Positions 30,364-40,084 of a DNA stretch of 64,000 bases are shown here, piece after piece; the first letter of the stretch is position 1, and each line of letters opens with the position of its first letter. The stretch is from Jiella endophytica (GTDB lineage Bacteria > Pseudomonadota > Alphaproteobacteria > Rhizobiales > Rhizobiaceae), in NCBI RefSeq assembly GCF_004519335.1, contig NZ_SOZD01000001.1, positions 1 to 64,000 on the forward strand, read 5' to 3'. The position numbers and the translations under genes are program-made. The notes beneath the pieces were generated by a model, which was not told the origin of the DNA, did not search any database, and worked only from the letters and a program-made list of their open reading frames with translations.

Positions 30364-32666
30364 GCGGTCGCCTCCAGATGCTGCGGGCGACGGGCGCTCT
30401 CCGTCTGCGTCGCGGCCGACGCCGGCGCGGTCCCGCCGAGCGATCCGCGCGCGAGGCGCAGGCTGTTGGCGACGACGAGGATCGAGGACGCCGACATGGC
30501 GATGGCGGCGACCAGCGGCGTGACGAACCCCGCCATCGCCAGCGGCACGGCGACGAGGTTGTAGACAATCGCCAGGGCGAAGTTGGTCTGCACCAGGCGC
30601 TTCGCCCGTCTTGCCACGGCGAGCGCGAAGGGAACCGCGGTGAGGCTGTCGCGGGTAAAGACGAAGTCCGCCGCCAGCCGGCCGGCGTCGCAGGCGGAAG
30701 CCGGGGCCATCGACACGTCGCCTGCCGCAAGGCTCGGCGCGTCGTTCAGCCCGTCGCCGATCATCAGCACCCGGTGATGTTTCGCCTGCAGCTCGCGGAT
30801 GCGGGCGATCTTCTCCTCGGGCCGGCAGCCCGAGCGGTGCCGCCCGATCGACAGGGCCGCCGCAACCCGGGCGACGGGCCCCTCGGCATCACCCGACAGA
30901 AGCTCGACCGGCAGGCCCGCCGCCGCGAGGCCCGAAGCCGCCTCCACCGCACCCTCGCGCAGCGTCTCGTGAAGCTCGAATATCGTGGCGGGGCCATTCT
31001 CGAAGGCGAAGGCGACGCCGCCGGCATCTCCGGTCGTCCGGTCCCCGGCGGCGATCTCCGCGACCCAGGCGGGTCGGCCAAGCCTTGTCCGCCGGCCGCC
31101 GACCAGCGCCTCGACGCCGACGCCGGGAATTTCCCGCACAGCCTCGATTGCCGGTTCGGTGCCGGCCGAAAGCCCGGCATGGATCGCCCGGGCGGCGGGA
31201 TGGCTCGACCGTGCCGCAAGGGCCCGCGCCGCGCCGCGCGCCTCTTCGTCGGCATCCGTCCGGGCGAGCGCCGGCGTGCCGGTGGTCAGGGTGCCGGTCT
31301 TGTCGAACACCACCGTGTCGATCTCGGCGAGCCGCTCCAGCGCCGAGCCGTCCTTCATCAGGATCCCGGCGGAGAAGAGCCGCGATGCCCCGACGACATG
31401 GACGACCGGCACTGCGAGCCCGAGGGCGCAGGGGCAGGTGACGATAAGGACGGCGATCGCGATGGTGATGGCGTGGTACCAGTCGCCGCCCGAGAGGAAG
31501 AGCCAGGCGAGGAAGGTCACTGCGGCAGCGAGATGGACCGCGGGGGCGTAGAGCCGCGCCATCCGGTCGGCAACCCGCACATAGGCGCCGCGTCCTACTT
31601 CTGCCGCCTCCATCATCGCCATGATCTCGGCGAGGAAGCTTTCCTTCGCATTGCTCAGCGCCTCGACGTCGAGAGGCCCGGAGAGGTTCAGGACGCCTGC
31701 CTCGACCCGCATCCCGGCAGAGGCGTCCAACGGCTCGCTCTCGCCGGTGACGAGGGAGCGGTCGAGGGTGCTTTCTCCCGCAACGATGCGCGCATCGACG
31801 GGCATCCGCTCGCCGGCGGAGACGCGGAGCCGCATGCCGGGCTCGACCTCGTCGATCGGCACATGCACCGGCGCCCCGTCGACGATGCGGGTGGCGCCCT
31901 TGGCGGCGAGACGCGCGATGCCGAGGACGGCGCTTCTCGCGCGCTCGCGCATCAGCTCGTCGAGATAACGCCCGACCAGCAGGAAGAAGGTCAGCGTCAC
32001 CACCGCGTCGAAATAGGCCTCGGCGCCGCCCGAAAGGCTCTCGACAATGCTCATGCCGAGGGCGAGAAGAAGGGCGAGGGAGATCGGCACGTCCATGTTC
32101 AGCCGGCCGGCCCTCAGGGCACCGAAGGCCGAGCGGAAGAACACCTGGCCCGAAAAGGCGACCGCCGGAATGGCGATCAGCGCGGAGATCAGGTGGAAGA
32201 GGTCGCGCGTCGCATCGTCGGCGCCGGCCCAGACCGAAACCGAGAGGAGCATGACATTGGCCGCGGCAAAGCCGGCGATCCCGAGCGCCGTCAGCAGCTT
32301 TGCCGACTGCCTGCCGCGCGCCAGCTCGTCGAGGTCGCCGAGATCGACGGGCGTTGCCGGATAGCCGAGGCGGGCGAGCGTCTCGGCGATGGGGAGGGGC
32401 GGGACGTCGGTCGTCGAGAGCACCACCGTCACCCGGCGAAGCGTCAGATTGACCCGTACCGAGTCGACGCCGGCTAGCGGCTTCAGCGCGTCCTCGATCG
32501 CGGCGATGCAGGCGCCACAGTGGACGTCAGGGACGGCGAAGACATAGGTGACGCTGCCGTCCCTGCCGACGCGGCCGGCATGGCGCAGTTCTTCGCCGCG
32601 CAGGTCCGCCGCGACGACGCGCTCCTCGGCCTCCGCCAGATCAAGCGCCGGGCTGCAGCAGCTCAT
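30360..32666 (-). CDS. ccoI: P1B-type copper ATPase for cbb3 oxidase assembly
   Basis: Transports copper for assembly of the cbb3 oxidase Cu(B) centre. The 768-residue product has an N-terminal Cys-rich start (MSCCSP), an HMA domain with HCGACIAAIE, eight membrane helices, the TGES phosphatase motif, the CPC transport motif (VTCPCALGLA), DKTGTLT with the phosphorylated Asp, and GDGLNDAP. The start MSCCSPALDL is preferred over a frame extension to 32753. It lies in ccoGHIS order, 11 bases from ccoH. Also called fixI. Confidence 0.96.
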   Translation of the reverse strand: MSCCSPALDLAEAEERVVAADLRGEELRHAGRVGRDGSVTYVFAVPDVHCGACIAAIEDALKPLAGVDSVRVNLTLRRVTVVLSTTDVPPLPIAETLARLGYPATPVDLGDLDELARGRQSAKLLTALGIAGFAAANVMLLSVSVWAGADDATRDLFHLISALIAIPAVAFSGQVFFRSAFGALRAGRLNMDVPISLALLLALGMSIVESLSGGAEAYFDAVVTLTFFLLVGRYLDELMRERARSAVLGIARLAAKGATRIVDGAPVHVPIDEVEPGMRLRVSAGERMPVDARIVAGESTLDRSLVTGESEPLDASAGMRVEAGVLNLSGPLDVEALSNAKESFLAEIMAMMEAAEVGRGAYVRVADRMARLYAPAVHLAAAVTFLAWLFLSGGDWYHAITIAIAVLIVTCPCALGLAVPVVHVVGASRLFSAGILMKDGSALERLAEIDTVVFDKTGTLTTGTPALARTDADEEARGAARALAARSSHPAARAIHAGLSAGTEPAIEAVREIPGVGVEALVGGRRTRLGRPAWVAEIAAGDRTTGDAGGVAFAFENGPATIFELHETLREGAVEAASGLAAAGLPVELLSGDAEGPVARVAAALSIGRHRSGCRPEEKIARIRELQAKHHRVLMIGDGLNDAPSLAAGDVSMAPASACDAGRLAADFVFTRDSLTAVPFALAVARRAKRLVQTNFALAIVYNLVAVPLAMAGFVTPLVAAIAMSASSILVVANSLRLARGSLGGTAPASAATQTESARRPQHLEATA

Positions 32667-32677
32667 CTCAGGCTCCC

Positions 32678-33157
32678 CTAACGCACGCTGAAGCGGACGG
32701 CGCGGTGCCAGGGCGCGAGCCCGTCCTTGTCGATCGTCACTCGCGCCTCCCACCGCCCGGCGGTCAGCGCAGTTGCCCCTTCATAGGCGCCGCCTGCCGG
32801 GGACAGGGTGAATGTACGATCGAAATTGGCGTTGACCGGATGGCCAATCGTCACCGTCACGGCCGCCCCCTCAATCGGCCGGCCGGCGGCGTCGCGCAAA
32901 TGCAGGCGGAAGCGTCCGTCGAGATAGCTCGTGTCCACCCTCCAGCCGCGGGCGATTTCACGCTCGCGGACCGCGGTGTCGGTATCGAAGGTCTGGCTGG
33001 CGACGTAGCTGTTCGAGACGACAAGCCCGCTCCACGTCGTCTCGGCGTACCAGGCCATGGTGACGTTCACCGAGATCACCGTTCCGAAGAACGCCACCAT
33101 GATGATTGCCATGTGCCGGCCGGTGAATTCGCGGGTGGCGCGGCCTTCTGCGCTCAT
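32678..33157 (-). CDS. ccoH: FixH/CcoH family protein
   Basis: 159-residue inner-membrane protein with one N-terminal helix (HMAIIMVAFFGTVISVNVTMA) and a periplasmic beta-rich domain (WRVDTSYLDGRFRLHLRDAAG, with GAAVTVTIGHP). It is needed for assembly or stability of cbb3 oxidase. It overlaps ccoG by four bases, so translation is coupled. Confidence 0.95.
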   Translation of the reverse strand: MSAEGRATREFTGRHMAIIMVAFFGTVISVNVTMAWYAETTWSGLVVSNSYVASQTFDTDTAVREREIARGWRVDTSYLDGRFRLHLRDAAGRPIEGAAVTVTIGHPVNANFDRTFTLSPAGGAYEGATALTAGRWEARVTIDKDGLAPWHRAVRFSVR

Positions 33158-34728
33158 CTGGCTTTCTCCGGGGCCTCGAAGGCGGCGTCGTAGACGGCGC
33201 GTTCGGAACTGCTCATGTCGTCGAGGACGAAGCGGAAGTCGGTCGTCCCCGGTTTGATCTCGCCGGCGGGCTGAACGACGAAGAATTTCAGCGTCCGCAG
33301 CCGGTCGGGATCGACCTTGACCGCGAAGCTGCGGCCGTCCGGCTGGTCGAGATCCTCGGAAAACATCGTCGCGCCCGGCAGTCCTTCGAGCGACAGGCGG
33401 AATTCGCGCGGCTCGGGGATCATGTTGAGGAGCTTGACGGTATAGCCGTTGCGGATCGAGCCGTCGCTGAGCGTGACGAAGACCGGATTACGGTCGCGCT
33501 GGACGTTGAGCTCCAGCCGCTCGCGGGACATCAGCGCGACCAGGAGGCCGATGCCGATCGCCGTCCAGAGGCCGGCATAGATCAGCGTGCGTGGCCGCAG
33601 GAAGACGCGCCAGTCGAAATGCTTCAGGGCGGTGACGAAGCGGCCTTCGGTATCGCGCACCCGGCCCGGCTCGATCGCGCCGGTGACCGGGTTCGTCGCG
33701 AGCGCCATATTGGCGTCGTAGTCCTTCAGCGTCGCATAGGAGATCAGGCCGCGCTCGCGGCCGATCTTGTCCATCACACCGTCGCAGGCGTCGATGCAGA
33801 GCGCGCAGGTGATGCAGGCCATCTGCTGGCCGTCGCGGATGTCGATGCCCATCGGGCAGACGGCGACGCAGGCGTTGCAGTCGACACAGTCGCCCGCCGC
33901 AATCCCTGCCGCCTTGGCTCGCCTCGCGCCACGGCTGCGCGGCTCGCCGCGCCAGTCGTTATAGGTGACGACGAGGGAGTCCTCGTCGAGCATCGCCGCC
34001 TGAATGCGCGGCCAAGGGCACATATAGATGCACACCTGCTCGCGCATGAAACCGCCGAAGACGTAGGTTGTAGCGGTGAGGATGCCGACGGTCGAATAGG
34101 CGACGAAGGGCGCATCGCCCTCGAGAAAGTCCTGCAGAAGGGTTGGCGCGTCGGCGAAATAGAAGATCCAGGCGCCGCCGGTCGCCACTGCAATGACGAT
34201 CCATGTCGCATGTTTCATGACGCGCTTGCGGATCTTGTCGAAGCTCCAGGGCGCCTTGTCGAGCCTGATCCGGGCGTTGCGGTCGCCTTCGAAGAAACGC
34301 TCGACCACCAGAAAGAGATCGGTCCAGACGGTCTGCGGGCAGGTGTAGCCGCACCAGGCGCGGCCGACCACGGACGTCACCAGAAACAGCCCGACCCCGG
34401 CCATGACGAGAAGCCCGGCGACGAAGATGAACTCCTGCGGCCAGATCTCGATGAAGAAGAAGTAGAAGCGTCGATGCGCGAGATCGACGAGCACCGCCTG
34501 GTCCGGCGCGAAGGGGCCGCGGTCCCAGCGCAGCCAGGGGGTGACGTAATAGATGCCGAGGGTGACCGCCATGATGATCCATTTCAGCCGGCGGAAGCTT
34601 CCCTCGGCGCGCTTGGGGTGGATCTTCTCGCGCTTGGCATAGAGTGGCTGGGTCTGCTGGCGCACCGGCGCATTGACGGGCACGACGTCGATGCGGTGGA
34701 TGTCAGGGCTGTCCGGGCGATTAAGCAT
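33154..34728 (-). CDS. ccoG: cbb3 oxidase accessory ferredoxin-like membrane protein
   Basis: 524-residue FixG/RdxA family protein. It has about five membrane helices, a polyferredoxin CxxxCP-type motif (GYTCPQTVWTD), two 4Fe-4S motifs (CVDCNACVAVCP and CITCALCIDACD) and a C-terminal Ig-like domain. It is thought to reduce Cu(II) for CcoN assembly in other bacteria. First gene of ccoGHIS, with an FNR-type box about 80 bases upstream of the ATG. Confidence 0.96.
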   Translation of the reverse strand: MLNRPDSPDIHRIDVVPVNAPVRQQTQPLYAKREKIHPKRAEGSFRRLKWIIMAVTLGIYYVTPWLRWDRGPFAPDQAVLVDLAHRRFYFFFIEIWPQEFIFVAGLLVMAGVGLFLVTSVVGRAWCGYTCPQTVWTDLFLVVERFFEGDRNARIRLDKAPWSFDKIRKRVMKHATWIVIAVATGGAWIFYFADAPTLLQDFLEGDAPFVAYSTVGILTATTYVFGGFMREQVCIYMCPWPRIQAAMLDEDSLVVTYNDWRGEPRSRGARRAKAAGIAAGDCVDCNACVAVCPMGIDIRDGQQMACITCALCIDACDGVMDKIGRERGLISYATLKDYDANMALATNPVTGAIEPGRVRDTEGRFVTALKHFDWRVFLRPRTLIYAGLWTAIGIGLLVALMSRERLELNVQRDRNPVFVTLSDGSIRNGYTVKLLNMIPEPREFRLSLEGLPGATMFSEDLDQPDGRSFAVKVDPDRLRTLKFFVVQPAGEIKPGTTDFRFVLDDMSSSERAVYDAAFEAPEKAR

Positions 34729-34801
34729 GAATGGGTCTCGGCATTGTACCCGTTGATACGGGCGACAGCCGAGCTCCTAGACCGCAGGGGAGCGGTCGTC
34801 C

Positions 34802-34815
34802 TTGATCGAGGTCAA
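34802..34815. promoter_or_regulatory. FnrL/FixK-type box upstream of ccoGHIS
   Basis: TTGAT-CGAG-GTCAA matches the consensus TTGAT-N4-ATCAA with one mismatch. Its centre is about 80 bases from the ccoG start, room for activation at -41.5. It also lies upstream of the divergent toxin-antitoxin genes. Confidence 0.75.
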
Positions 34816-34942
34816 GTGGAGCGATGCCCACTCTCCGTCGTGGCTCTACCGTCCGAAGCCTCAGACTGATCTCGGCGGGTGTGGCACCGCAGCCAGGGCA
34901 GAGAGTCGTTCGTCCTTGACAGGCTATGCAACTTACGCAGTC

Positions 34943-35314
34943 ATGGACCGGATGCATACGGTTTGCCAGACTCCTGCATTTGACCGGGCCGCACGCGACG
35001 CAGGAATGAGCGAAGCCGAGATCGAGAGGCTCGTCGTCTTCCTGTCGGCAAATCCCGACGCCGGGGTTGAAATGCAGGGTACGGGCGGATGCCGCAAACT
35101 GCGCGTTGCGGGGCGTGGCAAAGGCAAGAGCGGCGGCTACCGGACGATCACCTTTTATTCTGGTGACGACATGCCCGTCTTCCTCATTACCGTCTTCTCG
35201 AAAGGCGAGCGGGCCAATCTGACGGCAAAAGAGCGGAACGCGCTCAAGTCGCTATCCGCGGCGTTGGTAGATGATTATGGCGAACGGTCCCGTAAGACAG
35301 GTGGGGTGAGATGA
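34943..35314 (+). CDS. RelE/HigB-like toxin of a type II toxin-antitoxin pair
   Basis: 123 residues from ATG 34943. FDRAARDAGMSEAEIERLVVFL, GTGGCRKLRVAGRGKGKSGGYR and DDMPVFLITVFSKGERANLT match the HigB-2/RelE-fold (PF06296) toxins, which cleave mRNA. Conserved basic residues R and K in the LRVAGRGKGKSGGYR segment are intact. It overlaps the antitoxin gene by four bases, toxin first. A start at 34952 is also possible. Confidence 0.85.
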   Translation: MDRMHTVCQTPAFDRAARDAGMSEAEIERLVVFLSANPDAGVEMQGTGGCRKLRVAGRGKGKSGGYRTITFYSGDDMPVFLITVFSKGERANLTAKERNALKSLSAALVDDYGERSRKTGGVR

Positions 35315-35622
35315 GCAAGAAGGCTTTCGACAAGATCGCAGAGGGTCTCGGCGAGGCGATCGCGATTTCGAAGGGAGAGATGAACCCGGCGAGGCTTTAC
35401 GTCCCCGATGATATCGACGTTCGAAACCTGCGTATGCGTCTTGCGATGAGCCAAGACGATTTCGCATCGGCGTTCGGCTTCACAATCAATCAGATTCGTG
35501 AATGGGAACAGGGCCGAGCGCGCCCCATCGGGGGCGTGCGCGCCTATCTGTTCCTGATCGAGCGCGATCCGGAGAGCGTGCTGGCGCTGCTTCGGCAAAA
35601 GGACCCACGCGAAGCCGCCTGA
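35311..35622 (+). CDS. HTH (Xre/HigA-2-like) antitoxin
   Basis: 103 residues with a C-terminal helix-turn-helix: LRMRLAMSQDDFASAFGFTINQIREWEQGRARP. N-terminal part KAFDKIAEGLGEAIAISKGE probably binds the toxin. It should autoregulate the pair. The module separates ccoGHIS from ccoNOQP and converges on ccoP with a 52-base gap. Confidence 0.9.
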   Translation: MSKKAFDKIAEGLGEAIAISKGEMNPARLYVPDDIDVRNLRMRLAMSQDDFASAFGFTINQIREWEQGRARPIGGVRAYLFLIERDPESVLALLRQKDPREAA

Positions 35623-35674
35623 AGGGGTAGCGCGGCTCTCGCGAGACTAGGCGAGAGCCGTCGCGGATGCGCCG

Positions 35675-36547
35675 CTACTCGCCACCGCCCAGGCTGTGCA
35701 CGTAGACCGTCAGCTCCTTCACCGTCGTCTCGCCCAACCGCTCGCCCCAGGCCGGCATCACCCCGTGGCGCGGTGCGGTGACTTGGGCGACGATGTCGGC
35801 CTTCGAGCTGCCATAGAGCCAGATCGCATCGTTGAGCCGCGGCGCGCCGATCTCGTGCATGCCTTCGCCCTTCTCGCCGTGGCAGGCCGCGCAGTTGTCG
35901 GCAAAGATCGCCTGTCCCTTCTCGACCGCCGCCTCGTCGCCGCTCCTGCCGCCGAGCGAAAGGACGTATTCCGCGACGTCGCCGATCTGCGTCCGGTCGA
36001 GGACGCCGTCCCGTCCGAAGGCCGGCATTTCCGAGATCCGCGTGTCGTCGTCGGTGGCGTAGCGGATGCCGTGTTCCAGCGTCGTGTGGATGGCGTCGAG
36101 CGAACCGCCCCACAGCCATGAATCGTCGTTGAGGTTGGGGTAGCCGGGCCCGCCTTCCGCGCCGGAGCCATGGCACTGGACGCAGTTGACCTTGAAGGCT
36201 GCCTTGCCGGCGGCAATGGCCGTCGGCCGAAGCTCCGGGTTCGCGGCGATTTCCTCGACGCCGAGCGAAGCGATCTCATCCAGCTTGCCGGCATTCGCGG
36301 CCTTGGCCTCCTCGATCGACGCCTCCAGCTGGCCGCGGCTCGACCAGCCGAGAAGCCCGCCGGTCGCCGAGTTGATCATCGGCCAGGCCGGATAGAGCAC
36401 CGTGTAGACCAGCGCGAAGGCGATACAGCCGTAGAAGGTCCACAGCCACCAGCGCGGCAGCGGGTTGTTGAGTTCCTTGATGCCGTCCCAGGAGTGGCCC
36501 GTGGTCTCGACACCGGTGATCTGATCGACGTCCCTGGTCTCGGCCAT
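35675..36547 (-). CDS. ccoP: cbb3-type cytochrome c oxidase subunit III (dihaem)
   Basis: Membrane-anchored dihaem cytochrome c that passes electrons to CcoO. The 290-residue product has an N-terminal helix (PRWWLWTFYGCIAFALVYTVL) and two haem motifs CVQCH and CAACH with downstream Met ligands. The start is followed by the usual GHSWDGIKELNNPLPRWW segment. Last gene of ccoNOQP. Confidence 0.97.
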   Translation of the reverse strand: MAETRDVDQITGVETTGHSWDGIKELNNPLPRWWLWTFYGCIAFALVYTVLYPAWPMINSATGGLLGWSSRGQLEASIEEAKAANAGKLDEIASLGVEEIAANPELRPTAIAAGKAAFKVNCVQCHGSGAEGGPGYPNLNDDSWLWGGSLDAIHTTLEHGIRYATDDDTRISEMPAFGRDGVLDRTQIGDVAEYVLSLGGRSGDEAAVEKGQAIFADNCAACHGEKGEGMHEIGAPRLNDAIWLYGSSKADIVAQVTAPRHGVMPAWGERLGETTVKELTVYVHSLGGGE

Positions 36548-36550
36548 GGG

Positions 36551-36706
36551 TCAGTCCTCCTTGAGGGGGATGGCGGCGGCATCGTCGGCCGCCTGGCGGG
36601 CGCCGGGGCGCAGCACGAAGCCGACTACGCCGAGGAAGAAGAGGGCCATCGCAAGCAGCCCCCAGGAATCGGCGAATGCGCGCATGGCGTGATAGTCGAA
36701 GTCCAT
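36551..36706 (-). CDS. ccoQ: cbb3-type oxidase subunit IV (CcoQ/FixQ)
   Basis: 51-residue single-helix protein, MDFDYHAMRAFADSWGLL then AMALFFLGVVGFVLRPGARQ and an acidic tail, typical of CcoQ, which stabilises the complex. It lies between ccoO and ccoP with gaps of 12 and 3 bases. Confidence 0.92.
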   Translation of the reverse strand: MDFDYHAMRAFADSWGLLAMALFFLGVVGFVLRPGARQAADDAAAIPLKED

Positions 36707-36718
36707 CTGCGTCGCCTC

Positions 36719-37522
36719 CTAGCGCTGGTTTTCCTGCGGCTCGTAGGCCGAGAAATCGACCAGCGTGCCGAGCATCTGCAGATAGGCGACGAGGGCGTCC
36801 ATCTCGGTCAGGCGCTGGGGATTGCCGTCGAAATCGGCGACCACCGCCTTCGGATAGCGGGCGAGCAGCCCCGAAGTGTCGCCGTCCGGATCGACCTGCG
36901 CCCTCAGATCGGCGGCGGCGTTCTCGACCATCTCGTCGCTGTAGGGCACGCCGACGTCGCGATTGGCCGCGAGGTGGCCGGCCGGATCCTTCATGTCGAG
37001 ATCTGCCTGCATCAGGAAGCCGTAGGACGGCATGATCGATTCCGGCACGACAGAGCGCGGCTCGATCAGGTGCTGCACCTGCCATTCGTCGGAGTAGCGG
37101 CCGCCGACCCTGGCGAGATCCGGGCCGGTGCGCTTGGAGCCCCACTGGAACGGATGATCGAACATCGATTCCGCCGCCAGCGAATAGTGGCCGTAGCGCT
37201 CGGTCTCGTCCCGGAACGGGCGGATCATCTGGCTGTGGCAGTTGTAGCAGCCTTCGCGGATGTAGATGTTGCGCCCGGCGAGCTCGAGCGGCGAGTAGGG
37301 CCGCATCCCCTCCACCTTCTCGATGGTGTTCTGCAGGTAGAAGAGCGGGGCGATCTCGACGATGCCGCCGATCGTCACCACCAGGAACGACAGGACGAGG
37401 AGCAATGTGACGTTGCGCTCGATCTTGCCGTGATGGGCGAGGATGCCGCGGGCGACGGGGTCGGCCTTCAATTCGGGCCGCGCGCCGTCGAGGGCGGGAT
37501 TGGAGTTGCTGGATTGGGTCAT
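36719..37522 (-). CDS. ccoO: cbb3-type cytochrome c oxidase subunit II (monohaem)
   Basis: Monohaem cytochrome c subunit. The 267-residue product has one N-terminal helix ([20 protein letters not shown]), the haem motif GCYNCHSQM and the conserved [16 protein letters not shown] segment. A ~25-residue polar N-terminal extension precedes the usual start region, but the only earlier-position ATG gives the best spacing to ccoN (10 bases). Confidence 0.97.
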   Translation of the reverse strand: MTQSSNSNPALDGARPELKADPVARGILAHHGKIERNVTLLLVLSFLVVTIGGIVEIAPLFYLQNTIEKVEGMRPYSPLELAGRNIYIREGCYNCHSQMIRPFRDETERYGHYSLAAESMFDHPFQWGSKRTGPDLARVGGRYSDEWQVQHLIEPRSVVPESIMPSYGFLMQADLDMKDPAGHLAANRDVGVPYSDEMVENAAADLRAQVDPDGDTSGLLARYPKAVVADFDGNPQRLTEMDALVAYLQMLGTLVDFSAYEPQENQR

Positions 37523-37532
37523 CGGTCGATCC

Positions 37533-39194
37533 TCACTCCGCCGGCTGCAGGGCGCTGCCCATCGGCACCTCCCGGCGGATTTCGCCGCGGATGGTCTTGT
37601 AGACGTTGAAGGCCATGATCAGAGCGCCCGCGAGGTACATCACCCCGCCCAGCATGCGCATCACATAGTAGGGATGCATGGCCGCGACGGTCTCGGCGAA
37701 GGAGTAGACGAGGTAGCCGTCCTCCCCGTATTCCCGCCACATCAGGCCCTGCATGATGCCCGACACCCACATGACCGCGGCGTAGACGACGATGCCGAGC
37801 GTCGCGAGCCAGAAGTGCCAGTTGACGAGGCGCAGCGAGTAGAGCCGCTCGCGCTGCCAGAGCTTCGGCGTCAGGTGGTAGACCGCCCCGAAGGAGATCA
37901 TGCCGACCCAGCCGAGCGCGCCGGAATGGACGTGGCCGATGGTCCAGTCGGTGTAGTGGCTGAGCGAATTCACCGACTTGATCGACATCATCGGACCCTC
38001 GAAGGTCGACATGCCGTAGAAGGCGACCGACATCACCATCATCCGCAGCACCGGATCGGTCCTGAGCTTGTCCCAGGCGCCGGAGAGCGTCATCAGGCCG
38101 TTGATCATGCCGCCCCAGGAGGGCATCCACAGCATGATCGAGAACACCATGCCGAGGGTCTGCGCCCAGTCGGGCAGGGCGGTGTAGTGGAGGTGGTGCG
38201 GGCCGGCCCAGATGTAGAGGAAGATCAGCGCCCAGAAGTGGATGATCGACAGCCGGTAGGAATAGACCGGCCGGTTCGCCTGCTTCGGGATGAAGTAGTA
38301 CATCATGCCGAGGAAGCCGGCGGTCAGGAAGAAGCCGACGGCGTTATGGCCGTACCACCACTGGGTCAGCGCATCCTGGACACCGGAGAAGGCCGAGTAG
38401 CTCTTGGCGCCGAGAAACGACACCGGCATCGACAGGTTGTTGACCACGTGCAGCATCGCGATGGTCACGATGAAGCTCAGATAGAACCAGTTGGCGACGT
38501 AGATGTGCGGTTCGCGGCGCTTCACCAGCGTACCGAGGAAGACCGCCAGATAGGCGACCCAGACGACGGTCAGCCACAGGTCGACATACCATTCCGGCTC
38601 GGCATATTCCCGCCCCTCGGTGATGCCGAGGAGATAGCCGGTCGCCGCCATGACGATGAACAGCTGGTAGCCCCAGAAGACGAACCAGGCGAGGTTGCCG
38701 CCCCACAGCCGCGCCCGGCAGGTGCGCTGCACGACATGGAAGGAGGTGGCGAGAAGGGCGTTGCCGCCGAAGGCGAAGATCACCGCCGAGGTGTGCAGCG
38801 GCCGCAGCCGGCCGAAATTGAACCAGGGCTGGATGTTGAGGTCCGGCCAGGCGAGCTGCGAGGCGATGACGACGCCAACGAGCAGGCCGACGACGGCCCA
38901 GAACACCGTGGCGACGACGCCGTAGCGCACCACCTCGTCCAGATAGGCGACGGTGGTGCCCTCGCTCGCCGCGGTGGCACCGGCAGCGGCCTTGCCGCTG
39001 CCGTCGGCCCTCAGCGGGATCATCTTGTCGCCGGAAAAGTCGATCCGGCGCATCAGGACGATCGTCGCCAGCGCCAGCACGATGAACAGCACATAGGCGT
39101 GCTGGCGGAATGGCTCGTCGGCGGCAAAGCCGGCGCCAAGAAGCGCCAGAAACGCGGCCAGACCGACGAGCATCGTCTCGGTCGTATATTTCAT
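37533..39194 (-). CDS. ccoN: cbb3-type cytochrome c oxidase subunit I
   Basis: Catalytic haem-copper subunit of the high-affinity terminal oxidase. 553 residues, about 14 helices. Metal-ligand regions are visible: [56 protein letters not shown] (Cu(B) histidines) and [16 protein letters not shown] (haem histidines). It heads ccoNOQP; an FNR-type box lies about 107 bases upstream of the ATG. Confidence 0.98.
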   Translation of the reverse strand: MKYTTETMLVGLAAFLALLGAGFAADEPFRQHAYVLFIVLALATIVLMRRIDFSGDKMIPLRADGSGKAAAGATAASEGTTVAYLDEVVRYGVVATVFWAVVGLLVGVVIASQLAWPDLNIQPWFNFGRLRPLHTSAVIFAFGGNALLATSFHVVQRTCRARLWGGNLAWFVFWGYQLFIVMAATGYLLGITEGREYAEPEWYVDLWLTVVWVAYLAVFLGTLVKRREPHIYVANWFYLSFIVTIAMLHVVNNLSMPVSFLGAKSYSAFSGVQDALTQWWYGHNAVGFFLTAGFLGMMYYFIPKQANRPVYSYRLSIIHFWALIFLYIWAGPHHLHYTALPDWAQTLGMVFSIMLWMPSWGGMINGLMTLSGAWDKLRTDPVLRMMVMSVAFYGMSTFEGPMMSIKSVNSLSHYTDWTIGHVHSGALGWVGMISFGAVYHLTPKLWQRERLYSLRLVNWHFWLATLGIVVYAAVMWVSGIMQGLMWREYGEDGYLVYSFAETVAAMHPYYVMRMLGGVMYLAGALIMAFNVYKTIRGEIRREVPMGSALQPAE

Positions 39195-39293
39195 GGATTT
39201 GCCACCCTCCGTCGGTCGGGCCCCGGCGCCCCGCGGCTGTGCCGGACGCGCCCTGGACGAGGGTTCAACTGCCAGTTCGTCGGGCGAGGCGCT

Positions 39294-39307
39294 TTGACAT
39301 AGGTCAA
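39294..39307. promoter_or_regulatory. FnrL/FixK-type box between ccoN and the hemerythrin-hemN unit
   Basis: TTGAC-ATAG-GTCAA is a perfect dyad and fits the FNR/FixK consensus, with C/G replacing T/A at the inner position of each arm. It lies 100 bases from the ccoN start and 66 from the divergent start at 39373, so it could serve both directions under low oxygen. Confidence 0.8.
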
Positions 39308-39372
39308 GGCGTCCGGTCGCCGGCGTGGCGACAAATGACGGTACGCATCCTCGCTATCGGAGCCGTTCCGCG

Positions 39373-40080
39373 ATGTTTGAGCCGAGATTCCCGTCGCCGC
39401 GTTCTTCCCGACGTCGAGCCATGGACGACAAAGGCGAACACGTCGTCGTCATGCTGCCTCTGCCCGTGGCGGTGGAGCGCGGCGCGTCGGCTGCGGTGGA
39501 GCGCGCCGAGCGCCTCGGCGCGGCTCTCGGCCGTATCAAAGCCGTCATGCAGCCGGCAGTCCTGGCCGAGCTTCGCCGGGAGCTCGCCGTCCAGCGCCGG
39601 CTCTGCGATTCGCTCGAGGCAATTGCCGACGCCCTGCCGGACAATCTCGACCACCAGCATACGCTGCATGTCGCCCGCTCGATCGGATCGATCGTGCGGC
39701 GTGCCCACGCCTTCGAGGAGACGACGATCTTTCCGCTGCTCGACCGCAGCTTCAGGAACCGGCCGCAGCTCGCGGCGACGCTCGAACGGCTGCATTTCGA
39801 GCACTGGGAGGACGAGAGCTTCGCCGAGGAGCTGGCCGAAAAGCTCATCGACTACGTCAAGGCCGCCGCCGCAAGGCCCGGGCCGCTGGCGCCCCGCTGC
39901 GCGGCCTCGGTGCCGCGGGTCGGAGTCTTCGGAACGATCGTGAGCGGCCCGCTGTCGATCTCGGCCGATCCGGTCGCCGAGGCCCTCGGCTACATGCTGC
40001 GCGGTTTCTTCGAGGGGCTGCGCCGGCACATCGCCTTCGAGGAGGAGCATCTCCTTCCGCTTCTCGGAGAGATCGGGTGA
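39373..40080 (+). CDS. Hemerythrin/HHE-like protein
   Basis: About 235 residues, all-helical. VARSIGSIVRRAHAFEETTIFPLLDR, LERLHFEHWEDESFAEELAE and the C-terminal LRRHIAFEEEHLLPLL have the H...HxxxE spacing of hemerythrin-like di-iron sites. Such proteins sense or bind O2 or NO or repair iron centres. The start is uncertain: ATG 39373 (GGAG ten bases upstream) or 39421; a GTG at 39325 would sit too near the FNR box. hemN begins four bases after the stop, so the two form an operon. Confidence 0.8.
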   Translation: MFEPRFPSPRSSRRRAMDDKGEHVVVMLPLPVAVERGASAAVERAERLGAALGRIKAVMQPAVLAELRRELAVQRRLCDSLEAIADALPDNLDHQHTLHVARSIGSIVRRAHAFEETTIFPLLDRSFRNRPQLAATLERLHFEHWEDESFAEELAEKLIDYVKAAAARPGPLAPRCAASVPRVGVFGTIVSGPLSISADPVAEALGYMLRGFFEGLRRHIAFEEEHLLPLLGEIG

Positions 40081-40084
40081 GACC

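Noticed and set aside
30378-32477. 699-codon plus-strand frame antisense to ccoI
   Set aside because: Same cause; the minus strand carries all P1B-ATPase motifs in order.
37443-39302. Long plus-strand open frame (619 codons) antisense to ccoN
   Set aside because: High GC at third positions opens long antisense frames. The translation is His/Arg/Gly-rich with no domain, and ccoN on the other strand is unmistakable.
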